Source: Terrirhizobium terrae (GTDB taxonomy: Bacteria; Pseudomonadota; Alphaproteobacteria; Rhizobiales; Rhizobiaceae). From it: DNA of 64,000 nt. Below, piece after piece: positions 36,975-44,992 of the stretch. How positions within the stretch are numbered: position 1 is the stretch's first letter; the number at the start of each line of letters is the position of its first letter. The stretch is taken from the NCBI RefSeq assembly GCF_030323265.1, contig NZ_CP104992.1, positions 4,238,589-4,302,588 of the forward strand, in the 5' to 3' direction. The notes beneath the pieces are model-generated. The model did no database searches and had not been told where the DNA came from. It saw nothing but the letters and a program-made list of their open reading frames with translations. A program made the position numbers and the translations under genes.

Positions 36975-37915
36975 GGTGTCACCTTAGGCCAGTTGGCGGG
37001 CTTATGATGCGCGTGCCAGTGCCTGGCGATCTCGATGCGCTGCGGCACCCAGACCTTGTCGTGGGAAAGCACATACTCCATGAAGCGGCGCAGCGCCGCG
37101 ATACGGCCGGGGCGGCCGACGAGGCGGCAATGCAGGCCGACCGACATCATCTTCGCGCTGCCCTCCTGCCCCTCGCGATAGAGCGTGTCGAACGCGTCCT
37201 TTAAATAGGTGAAAAACTGGTCGCCTGCATTAAAACCCTGCGGCGTGGCGAAGCGCATGTCGTTGGTTTCGAGCGTATAGGGAATGATGAGGAATGGCTT
37301 GCAGTCCAGACCCATCACCCAATAGGGCAGGTCGTCGGCATAACTGTCGGAGGAGTAAAGAAAACCGCCCTCCTCCATCACGAGCTTCAACGTGTTGTCG
37401 GATGGTTTCCCCTGGTACATTCCATAGGGCCGCTCGCCGACGAGTTCGGTGTGGAGACGAACCGCTTCGAGGATGTGCTCACGTTCCTTCTCAAGCGGAA
37501 AATCCTTGTATTCCAGCCAGCGATAGCCGTGGCTGGCGACTTCCCAACCGGCCTCCTTCATCGCCGCGACCGCTTCCGGATTGCGGGCCATGGCGAGCGT
37601 GACGCCATAGACGGTACACTGCATCTTCAGCTCGGTGAACAGCCGGAACAGCCGCCAGAAGCCGGCGCGCGAGCCATATTCGTAGATCGACTCCATATTG
37701 AGGTTGCGCTGGCCCGGCCATGGCGCGGCACCGACGATTTCCGACAGAAGGTTTTCCGAGGCCGGGTCGCCATCAAGGATCGAGCTTTCGCCACCCTCCT
37801 CGTAATTGATGACGAACTGCACGGCGACATTGGCGCCGCCCGGCCATTTCGGATCGGGAATATTGCGGCCGTAGCCGACAAGATCGCGCGGATAGTCCCT
37901 TATGGTTATCGGCAT
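36971..37915 (-). CDS. puuE: Allantoinase, polysaccharide-deacetylase type
   Basis: A 314-residue PuuE-family allantoinase, unrelated to amidohydrolase-type AllB. It opens allantoin to allantoate. Family text includes MPITIRDYPRDLVGYGRNIP, VQFVINYEEGGESSILDGD, EVASHGYRWLEYKDF (metal-ligand region) and LHCRLVGRPGRIAALRRFMEY. I start at 37915, after AGGTGGAAG; the open frame continues upstream through unrelated sequence. It leads the tight part of the purine operon; the gene before it is a DUF1127 protein. Confidence 0.95.
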   Translation of the reverse strand: MPITIRDYPRDLVGYGRNIPDPKWPGGANVAVQFVINYEEGGESSILDGDPASENLLSEIVGAAPWPGQRNLNMESIYEYGSRAGFWRLFRLFTELKMQCTVYGVTLAMARNPEAVAAMKEAGWEVASHGYRWLEYKDFPLEKEREHILEAVRLHTELVGERPYGMYQGKPSDNTLKLVMEEGGFLYSSDSYADDLPYWVMGLDCKPFLIIPYTLETNDMRFATPQGFNAGDQFFTYLKDAFDTLYREGQEGSAKMMSVGLHCRLVGRPGRIAALRRFMEYVLSHDKVWVPQRIEIARHWHAHHKPANWPKVTP

Positions 37916-37992
37916 TCTTCCACCTCTGGCATCTGCGGCGACGGTAGCGCACCGCTTCCGCAGATGTCGAGATGCAAACTTGCGCGCGTCGA

Positions 37993-38205
37993 TCAGTCGA
38001 AGCGATCGTCGCGCGGCCGGCGATAGACCCCGTCGCCGAGGCCGATATCGCGCAGCATGTGGTCGTCGAGTTCGAGACCGGAAGCGAACGGCAGACGGCC
38101 CGAAGGCACGATTAGCACCTCGTCTCCGCCCTGCCTGTCGCGATAGCCGACCGCAAGCGCCGAAAACGCCATCGACAGAACGGATGACAATGAGAATATG
38201 GACAT
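37993..38205 (-). CDS. DUF1127-family small protein
   Basis: A 70-residue protein starting MSIFSLSSVLSMAFSALAVG, with the DUF1127 core ELDDHMLRDIGLGDGVYRRP near the end and a basic tail. The ATG at 38205 is preceded by GGGGAGGAGG, and only 14 bases separate it from the mmuM stop, so it is probably translated from the mmuM message. It is the third DUF1127-like gene in this window. Roles in RNA turnover are reported for a few alphaproteobacterial relatives; a role here is unknown. Confidence 0.8.
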   Translation of the reverse strand: MSIFSLSSVLSMAFSALAVGYRDRQGGDEVLIVPSGRLPFASGLELDDHMLRDIGLGDGVYRRPRDDRFD

Positions 38206-38219
38206 GATGGCCTCCTCCC

Positions 38220-39173
38220 CTATTCGGCCGCAGCACGCGGCATGCAAGCCTCGCAGATGGCCGCGACATGGCGGTGATCGGTACCGCAGCAGCCGCCGAG
38301 CACCCGCATCGACGGATTGCGTGTCGTCAGCCTCGCGTAGCGCCGGCTGAGATCCTGCGGATCGCCAATGTCGATCTCGGTCGATTCATCGAGCTCCGCA
38401 TGGCTTTTCGCAGAAGCGTTGGCACGAATGCCGCCGATTCTCCGCAGCCATTCGGCGTTGCCGCCGAGTGCGTGGTCGAAATGGCTCGGATGCGCGCAGT
38501 TGACCATGTAATAGGCCGCGGCCGACCCGGTCATGGCGTCCGTGGTCTCGATCGCCTCCTCAAGCGACATGCCGTCGGCGAGCCTGCCATCCGTCTCGAC
38601 CGTGAACGAGATCACGACGGGCAGCCCCACAACCTTTGCCGCCCGGATGATGCCGATCGCCTCCTCGGTCGTGTTGAGGGTCACCCCCGTCACCATGTCG
38701 AGTTCGGTCTCGGCAAAGGCGCCGATCTGGTGGGCGTGATAATCCTCCGCCTTGGCGGCACTCATCCGGCCCCGCTGGTAGGCATCGCCGCGTGGACCGA
38801 TCGCCCCATTCAACAGGATGCGCGTGCCGGGCTTCTGCCATGCGCGCCGCAGGTCGGCGACATATTCGACCGAGCGGATGTTGAGCGCGCGCAGGGCGGC
38901 GAGATCGTAGCCGAGCTTTGCAGCCCAGTCCGGATTGGCTCGCCATGTCGGCGTATCGAGAATGAAGCCGCGGCCGTGACTGCGCGCTATCGCGAGATAG
39001 GGCTCGTAATAGGCGGTCAGTTCGGCCCTCCCCATCGCATCGTCCAGCAAGGGAAAGGATGCGAAATGCGGCAGGTCAAGGCCGCGTTGGAAGATCAGCG
39101 TGGTCTCCAGCCCGCCATCGGTCAGAAATATCTCCTCCCCGAGATGCGGCAGGCTCTGGCGATCGTTTTTCAT
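38220..39173 (-). CDS. mmuM: Homocysteine S-methyltransferase family protein
   Basis: A 317-residue zinc-dependent methyltransferase. The zinc cysteines are seen in YMVNCAHPSHFDHAL and in VLGGCCGTDHRHVAAIC; the N-terminus FLTDGGLETTLIFQRG is typical. It transfers a methyl group from S-methylmethionine, or possibly from a betaine-type donor, to homocysteine, giving methionine. Of two nearby ATGs I prefer 39173, because CAGGAG then stands at proper spacing; at 39179 it would touch the start. It is followed closely by the DUF1127 gene. Confidence 0.88.
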   Translation of the reverse strand: MKNDRQSLPHLGEEIFLTDGGLETTLIFQRGLDLPHFASFPLLDDAMGRAELTAYYEPYLAIARSHGRGFILDTPTWRANPDWAAKLGYDLAALRALNIRSVEYVADLRRAWQKPGTRILLNGAIGPRGDAYQRGRMSAAKAEDYHAHQIGAFAETELDMVTGVTLNTTEEAIGIIRAAKVVGLPVVISFTVETDGRLADGMSLEEAIETTDAMTGSAAAYYMVNCAHPSHFDHALGGNAEWLRRIGGIRANASAKSHAELDESTEIDIGDPQDLSRRYARLTTRNPSMRVLGGCCGTDHRHVAAICEACMPRAAAE

Positions 39174-39331
39174 CGTCATCTCCTGTGATACTATGGTGCA
39201 GGCGCAGCGCGGGCACTTCCGCAGGCTGCGATCTGCCCCAGTGTTTTGCGCCAGATGGGGGCCTTGATCTACGCGGCCTGCGGTACAGCCCGGACAGTTT
39301 TCGAAAAGGCGAAATCATTCAGGGGGATGGC

Positions 39332-40072
39332 ATGTCCCAGAAGACAGAGGCATTGACCGGGAGCGGCCGAGGTGACGGCAAAACCGTACCGCCGGTGCAG
39401 TTTTCCCATGTCCAGGCCCAAATCGGCGCTCCTGTTCGCGCGCCGAGCAAGGGCGAAGCGACCCGCGAGCGCATCCTCGAAGTGGCGCAGATATCGGTGC
39501 TTTCCAAGGGGTTCGGCGCGACGTCAATCGAAGAGGTGATCGCCGAGGCAGGCATTACCAAGAGCGGGTTCTTCTATCATTTCCGCGACAAGAACGAGCT
39601 TGCCCGCGAGATGCTGCGCCGCTACGTCGCCGAGAACGACCGCATCTTCGATGACCTGTTCGACCGCGGCCGCGAGTTGGCCGATGATCCGCTGCAGGCC
39701 TTCCTGATCGGCTTGAAGCTCCTGTCGGAACTCGCGCGCGATCTGCCGGGCGTTCATCCCGGCTGCATCGTCGCCTCGATCTGCTATCAGGAACGACTTT
39801 TCGACCGAGAGGTCCATGCGCTGAACGCCAACTCGGTATCATCATGGAACAGCCGCTTCCTCGGTTATCTGGAAGAAATCGCCGCCGCCCATCCGCCACA
39901 GGAACCGGTTGACCTTAAGGATCTGGCCAACATGCTGTCCTGCACCTTCGACGGCGCCATCATCATGTCCAAAGTGCTCAACGACCCGACGCAGCTGGAG
40001 CGGCAGATCCTGAGCTATCGGACGTATATCAAGCTTCTATTCGGCCAGCCGATAAACGACCGCGCGGCATGA
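39332..40072 (+). CDS. TetR/AcrR-family transcriptional regulator
   Basis: A 246-residue regulator with a 40-residue disordered N-terminal arm, then the TetR helix-turn-helix (KGEATRERILEVAQISVLSK, TSIEEVIAEAGITKSGFFYHFRDKNEL). The ligand-binding domain has a cysteine pair in PGCIVASICYQ, a feature of the YxaF/LmrA-like C-terminal type. AGGGGG precedes the ATG at 39332. It diverges from mmuM, 158 bases away, and may control it. Confidence 0.9.
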   Translation: MSQKTEALTGSGRGDGKTVPPVQFSHVQAQIGAPVRAPSKGEATRERILEVAQISVLSKGFGATSIEEVIAEAGITKSGFFYHFRDKNELAREMLRRYVAENDRIFDDLFDRGRELADDPLQAFLIGLKLLSELARDLPGVHPGCIVASICYQERLFDREVHALNANSVSSWNSRFLGYLEEIAAAHPPQEPVDLKDLANMLSCTFDGAIIMSKVLNDPTQLERQILSYRTYIKLLFGQPINDRAA

Positions 40073-40108
40073 AAGCCGGCGATCGACGCGAGCCGAGCGC
40101 GTCATGCT

Positions 40109-40411
40109 TTAGAGGCCTACGGCCCGCAGGAACGCCACGCAGGCCACCCCGAGACTGACAGCAGCGAGCATGGGGAAGCGGAATGCAGCGAACGCGGTGA
40201 CAAGGCAAGCGATCGTTTCGGCAATGCCGGTCGCAAAGGCGGTGGGCGCGACGACCGCCATCAGGACGGCCGGCGGGATCGCCTCGAGCGCCGCACGCCG
40301 TGAACCTTCGAGCGAGACGTGACGGAGAAGGAATAATCCGCTCAGCCGGGTGAGCATGGTTGCGGCAGCCATCGCCAGGATGGCAAGAAGGCTTGAGAGT
40401 TCGATGGTCAT
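40109..40411 (-). CDS. azlD: AzlD-family branched-chain amino acid exporter small subunit
   Basis: A 100-residue protein with three to four hydrophobic helices (LLAILAMAAATMLTRLSGLF; AIPPAVLMAVVAPTAFATG; FPMLAAVSLGVACVAFL) typical of AzlD. AzlCD pairs export branched-chain amino acids or analogues. Its start overlaps the azlC stop by ATGA (40408-40411), so the two are coupled. Confidence 0.92.
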   Translation of the reverse strand: MTIELSSLLAILAMAAATMLTRLSGLFLLRHVSLEGSRRAALEAIPPAVLMAVVAPTAFATGIAETIACLVTAFAAFRFPMLAAVSLGVACVAFLRAVGL

Positions 40412-41201
40412 TGTTCGAGGAGCCTTTCTTTACGCGCGGCGGCAACAAGCGCGGCGGCAAGACCGGCCAGCGCTCCGGCGGCGATGTACCAGACGCCGGG
40501 AACGAAATGCTGCACGAGGACCGCAGCGACTGCACTGGCGGTCAGGACTGCGCCGGTATCCGCCCCTTTCCAGAAGCCCATGACCAGCACGATGAAGACG
40601 GCCGGGAAGGCGAAATCCAGGCCGATCACCACCGGATCGCCGAGCAAGGCGCCGAGTATCGCCCCGGCAAGGCTGGAAAGCACCCAGGCGAGATAGAACG
40701 GCGCAGCTAGGCCAAAAACCAATAGGGCGTCAGCCTTGCGACACGCGCCCGGAACTCGGCCATGGCCCAGATCTCGTCTGCCAGGAAGAGCATCGAGAGG
40801 GCGCGGGCGCGTGGCGAGAAGGCCTGCATTTTCGCGGCGAGCGATGCGCTCATCAGCACGTGGCGGACATTGACCAGCAGCGCCGCCAGACCGAGGCTCG
40901 CCCAGACCGCGGGATGGGTCCAGATATCCATCGCCACGAATTGAGACCCGCCGGCAAAAACCAGCGCGCTCATCAATCCGGTCTCGGCGGTCGAAAGTCC
41001 CTTGGTGGCTGCGACGGTTCCGAAGACGAGGCCGATCGGAATGACGGCGGCAAGGAGCGGCGAGATGGATCGCATGCCGCCCAGCATTTCCTGCAGACGA
41101 GTGGTGTCGGTCACGTTGAAGAATTCTCCGGTTTCGCGGGCCGTGGTAGCGGCACCGGTCGGCAGGGTCTTGAAGAAAAGTGACCAAAGGCAGGACAACA
41201 T
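40408..41201 (-). pseudogene. azlC: AzlC-family branched-chain amino acid exporter large subunit, apparent frameshift
   Basis: A permease of about 264 residues. Text such as LGGMRSISPLLAAVIPIGLV, AGGSQFVAMDIWTHPAVWAS and LVNVRHVLMSASLAAKMQ identifies AzlC. At 40714-40718 the A5 (T5 on the coding strand) should be six, giving LTPYWFFGLAAPFYLAWVLS. The remaining helices follow to RLLEQ. The start is uncertain: I chose ATG at 41201, but a GTG or the internal MLGGMRS may be used. An AraC-family gene lies just upstream on the same strand. Confidence 0.88.
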
Positions 41202-41226
41202 GGGCGAAGGTTGCAACTGTAATCAA

Positions 41227-42090
41227 TCAACCGGCGCGATATTGCCCCGGCGTCAACCCGGTGCGTGCCTTGAAATGCCGGGTGAAATGCGCCTGGTCGG
41301 CAAAGCCGCATTCGAAGGCGATAGTCGCGGGCTGGCGACCTTCCCGCAGACTACGACGCGCTTCACGGATCCGGATATCGGTGAGAAAGGAATGCGGCGT
41401 GATGTGAAATTCCCGCCCGAAGGCACGGATGAGATGGGCGCGACTGAGGCCAGCCACGGCCGCGAGTTCTTCCAGCCCGATATCCGACGCGTAGTGTTCG
41501 ATCAGATAGTCTCGCGCTCGATGGACGGCACCCTTCTCGGCCGTATCCGTCGGCACGATGATGGCGCTGCCGTGGCGGTAGAACAGGGCTCCGAGCACCT
41601 GGAACATCGCCTGACTGGTTTCCAGCGCGCCCGCACCGCTCTCCAGTGTCAAATGCGCCCGGTGGAACGCGGCGGCCAGCGTCTCGTCGCGCAGCACCTG
41701 CCGGCCGAAGGCGGGCGTGCCTTTGACCGGCTTGCCGGTGGCGTCCTCGAGGATTTCGCGGAGCAGGGACAGGTCCGGATAGATCATGCGGTAGCGATAT
41801 CCGCCATCGCGCGGTGCGCCGTCGTGGATCTCGCCGGGGTTCATCAGGTAGATGTCGCCTGGCCCCGCAGTTCCCCGCTCGCCGCGGATGGTGACGACCT
41901 GCGAGCCTTTCTCGATCGTGCCGATGCTGAACGTATCATGCGCGTGGGGAGCGAATTCATGGGTGAGGAATGTTGCCGCTAGGCATTCCATTCCGCCGAA
42001 ACGGCTGTCGCGCCAGAAGCGGGTCTTCTCCGCCTCCGCCAGAGGCATGTAGTCGGTCGCCCGTTCCTGCGAGATATTGTCCATGCCCAT
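41227..42090 (-). CDS. AraC-family regulator next to azlCD
   Basis: A 287-residue protein with an N-terminal cupin (HEFAPHAHDTFSIGTIEKGS; GDIYLMNPGEIHDGAPRDGG) and a C-terminal AraC DNA-binding domain (IGLEELAAVAGLSRAHLIRA; PATIAFECGFADQAHFTRHF; RTGLTPGQYRAG). AraC genes of this cupin type are commonly coupled to azlCD, and here azlC begins about 25 bases downstream on the same strand. It probably senses an amino acid or analogue and activates the exporter; that is inference from position. Confidence 0.92.
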   Translation of the reverse strand: MGMDNISQERATDYMPLAEAEKTRFWRDSRFGGMECLAATFLTHEFAPHAHDTFSIGTIEKGSQVVTIRGERGTAGPGDIYLMNPGEIHDGAPRDGGYRYRMIYPDLSLLREILEDATGKPVKGTPAFGRQVLRDETLAAAFHRAHLTLESGAGALETSQAMFQVLGALFYRHGSAIIVPTDTAEKGAVHRARDYLIEHYASDIGLEELAAVAGLSRAHLIRAFGREFHITPHSFLTDIRIREARRSLREGRQPATIAFECGFADQAHFTRHFKARTGLTPGQYRAG

Positions 42091-42149
42091 CGCATAGCAT
42101 TTTCCGCCGGGCGATTCTTGAACAAAAGTGATGCCTGCGCGGTCTCGGC

Positions 42150-42858
42150 TCAGGCGATCTTGCGGGCCGCGACGCGGCCCATCGGGTGCAGCGAATGGAC
42201 CTGCAGCGGAGCGCCCGGCTCTTCCTCGACGAAAAGAGCGAGATTGGCGATCTCGACCGGCTTCATCAGATAGGGCGCGAAATACTCTCTGAGAGCCAGC
42301 TCGAACCGGCGGACGTCGCTTGGCGCCAGCGGACCGGTCAGCGACATGTGGAAGCGGAACTCGTCCATCACGTAGGGATGGCCCCAGCGATAGAGATTGG
42401 CGAATTGCGAGGCCGAGAGATCATGGTTGTCACTGCGTTCCATCTCCGAGATCCGAGATCGGGGCGCGGAAGGCGTCGAATTCCTGCACGACGGAGCAGG
42501 CGAAGTGGCGCATATGCTCGCAGGGCCTTTCCGGCATGAGGCCGAAGAAGGTGCCGAGCCGGCCGACTTCCAGATGGGGAAGCTGAAAGGGCTCATGCGC
42601 GCCGGCAAAGCGCATCAAGTGCCTGAGCAGCATAGACTCGTTGATCTCGGGCGCGAGCCGGAACGGCGCCTTGAGCGTCGCGTGGAAACCGCTGCGGCGC
42701 GGGATGGCTGTATTGAAGGCGATGTCGTGCAGGCCGATGTCGCGCACGGCCGGCGGTTCGACCATGTCGCCGGAGAACGCGTTGCGCCCGAGCCACTGCG
42801 ACGCGGCAAGCGTCAGCGGGTCATGAGCCGGCGGCGTGAAATAGATTGCATAGCGCAT
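42150..42858 (-). pseudogene. DUF1045 / 2'-5' RNA ligase-like (2H) protein, apparent frameshift
   Basis: A two-histidine phosphoesterase-superfamily protein. The first HxT-type motif is SGFHATLKAPFRLAPE and the second FRFHMSLTGPLAP. Between them, at 42447-42448, one base appears extra; removing it gives FRAPISDLEMERSDNHDLSA, which matches the conserved spacer of the family. Corrected length is about 235 residues. Relatives are found with phosphonate (C-P lyase) genes, but none are nearby, so the substrate is unknown. Confidence 0.87.
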
Positions 42859-42984
42859 GCGTCACCTTCTCGTGCATCCCTGTCAACGCCCTGTTTGATT
42901 ACGCATGTGCTTAATCAGCCCGTGATGAGGCAACTAAGTGATTTGCGTGACAGATTAACGACGGAAGACGCGAAGAATTCGCGT

Positions 42985-44184
42985 TTAACGAGCAGCCACG
43001 GAAAAATGGTTTTCGAGTATAAATGACGGTGGAAGCCGCATTTCCTTGCCAAGCACTCCGGCCAGAGCCGCATCCGCAAGTTGATGGGCCACGCCGAAAC
43101 TCACCTTGAAGCCGCCCGTCAGCGCGATCACTTGGCGGTGATCCGGATGTGGGCCGACCATCGGGTCGCGGCCGATGGCCTTCGGGCGCAATCCTGCCCA
43201 GCGCTCGACGAGTTGCGCATCCTGCAAGGACGGTACGAGCGCCCTTGCCCGTTCGACGAGGTCATCAAGCTTTGCATCGGTGGAGAACGGTGCATCGAAG
43301 CTCTCCTCGCTGGTGCTGCCGATTGCCACATGACCGTCTTCGTGGGGAACGACATAGAGACCGTTGAGGAAGAGCAGCGGCCATTCGGGATCGATATCGG
43401 CCTTCAGCAGCACCGCCTGCCCCTTCACCGGCTGGCCGATCGGCTGCGGCCGCGGCGGGGATATGCCCTCGATCAGAGGAAACGAGTGATGGCCGGCGGC
43501 AACGATGCAGTGTCCGAAGGCGATGGATGAGCCGTTGGCGAAGACAACACTGTTGCTCGCGGTATCGATGCGCGACGCTTCGAGGCCTTCGACGACGGTG
43601 ACGTGGCGGGCGTTTTTGAGACTGGTCGCCAGCACCGCCGTCAGTCTACGGGGCGAGACGCGGGCGGCAAAAGTGTCATGCACGATACCGGCCTCAGTGA
43701 AGCCCGCATCCGGCCAGCCGACATGAGGTGCCGCATCCAGCACCTGCCAGCGGAAATCACGACCGCCGGCCTTCCAGTTCGCTTCGACATCCTGCGAGTG
43801 GCGGAGCGCAATGTCCCTGAGATGCGGTTTCGGCAGCGGGATCAGACGGCCGGAGCGGCGGTAGCCGCAGGTGAGCCCTGTCTCCGCCTCGATCCGCTGC
43901 ACCTCGTCTTCGAGAGCCAGAAGCGCATCGAACTGAAACTGCTTCTTGTCGTTCCACTTGTCCGGCGTATGCGACATCAGCGCGCCGAGCAGGCCGCCGC
44001 TCGCCCCCTGCCCTAAGCGGCCGGCATCCACGAGCACGGTGCGGATGCCGAGGCGCTCGGCCTTGACCGCCGCCCAGAGCCCCATGATGCCGCCGCCGAG
44101 GATGACGAGATCGGCAGAGGCCGGCAGATCGCTCGGGCTGCCAGATTGACCATCGGAGCCGGCCGGATTATCCGCTTGTCCCAT
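42985..44184 (-). CDS. DadA-like FAD-dependent oxidoreductase, divergent from mnmD
   Basis: A 399-residue DAO-family flavoprotein. The FAD-binding loop is DLVILGGGIMGLWAAVKAER and the C-terminal part has GFKVSFGVAHQLADAALAG. It could be the stand-alone counterpart of the MnmC oxidoreductase domain, which removes the carboxymethyl group of cmnm5s2U34 in tRNA, because its start codon shares CATG (44182-44185) with the mnmD start. Alternatively it oxidises a free amino acid such as sarcosine or a D-amino acid. I rate the tRNA role as plausible, not shown. An upstream GTG at 44190 is also possible. Confidence 0.85.
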   Translation of the reverse strand: MGQADNPAGSDGQSGSPSDLPASADLVILGGGIMGLWAAVKAERLGIRTVLVDAGRLGQGASGGLLGALMSHTPDKWNDKKQFQFDALLALEDEVQRIEAETGLTCGYRRSGRLIPLPKPHLRDIALRHSQDVEANWKAGGRDFRWQVLDAAPHVGWPDAGFTEAGIVHDTFAARVSPRRLTAVLATSLKNARHVTVVEGLEASRIDTASNSVVFANGSSIAFGHCIVAAGHHSFPLIEGISPPRPQPIGQPVKGQAVLLKADIDPEWPLLFLNGLYVVPHEDGHVAIGSTSEESFDAPFSTDAKLDDLVERARALVPSLQDAQLVERWAGLRPKAIGRDPMVGPHPDHRQVIALTGGFKVSFGVAHQLADAALAGVLGKEMRLPPSFILENHFSVAAR

Positions 44185-44944
44185 GAGCACGCACGATCCC
44201 GAATTTGATACACGACAAGGCCACCAGCCCGAGACGCAGACGCTGGACTGGCATGACGGCGATATGCCGTATTCGCACGAATTTGGCGATCACTTTTATT
44301 GCCGCACAGACGGCCGGCTGGAATGTGGCCATGTGTTTCTCGCCGGCAACAGCCTGCCGGATCGCTGGCAGGCAATGTCTCCGGATGGAGACCGCTTTCG
44401 CATCGGCGAACTCGGCTTCGGCACCGGGCTGAATTTCTGCGAGACCTGGCGGCAATGGACGCTTGCCCGCAAGCCGGGCACGCACCTGCATTTCACCTCC
44501 TTCGAACTCTACCCGATGAAGGGTGACGAGATCGACCGGGCCCTTGCCCGCTGGCCGGAGATCGACGCGGAGCGCAAGGCGCTGGTCGCGGCCTGGCCGG
44601 AAAGCCCGCAAGGCCATGTGACGATCGACCTGGATGCACAGACACAACTGACCGTCGTCTGCGGTCCGGCGCTTGAAGGCGTCACGGCGGCGGAACCGGA
44701 TTTCGATGCCTGGTTCCTCGATGGCTTTGCCCCATCCCGCAATCCCGGCATGTGGTCGCCGGAACTGATGCAGGCGCTGTTCGACAGGACGAAACCCGGC
44801 GGCACATTCGGCACCTATGCGGCGGCCGGCTTTGTCCGCCGCAACCTCGCAGGCGCAGGCTTCGCCGTCGAGCGCCGACCGGGCTTTGCCGGCAAGCGAG
44901 AGATGCTGTGCGGGGCGAAGCCCGAGGCAGCTTTATCCGCCTGA
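44183..44944 (+). CDS. mnmD: tRNA 5-methylaminomethyl-2-thiouridine-forming methyltransferase MnmD
   Basis: A 253-residue methyltransferase equivalent to the N-terminal domain of enterobacterial MnmC. It methylates nm5s2U34 in tRNA to mnm5s2U34. The SAM site is IGELGFGTGLNFCETW; the family hallmark DAWFLDGFAPSRNPGMW is present, and the C-terminal FAGKREMLCG closes the domain. The separate oxidoreductase gene diverges from it with overlapping start codons, so each promoter must lie inside the other gene. Confidence 0.95.
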   Translation: MSTHDPEFDTRQGHQPETQTLDWHDGDMPYSHEFGDHFYCRTDGRLECGHVFLAGNSLPDRWQAMSPDGDRFRIGELGFGTGLNFCETWRQWTLARKPGTHLHFTSFELYPMKGDEIDRALARWPEIDAERKALVAAWPESPQGHVTIDLDAQTQLTVVCGPALEGVTAAEPDFDAWFLDGFAPSRNPGMWSPELMQALFDRTKPGGTFGTYAAAGFVRRNLAGAGFAVERRPGFAGKREMLCGAKPEAALSA

Positions 44945-44992
44945 TCACAGGGAATGCAGGATGCCACCAGTCGGCGACATCCATCGATCGGA

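Noticed and set aside
42441..42463. A 7-base tandem duplication (ATCTCGG twice on the coding strand) as cause of the DUF1045 frameshift
   Set aside because: Removing one base at 42447-42448 gives a spacer that fits the family better (PISDLEMERSDNHDL) than removing seven.
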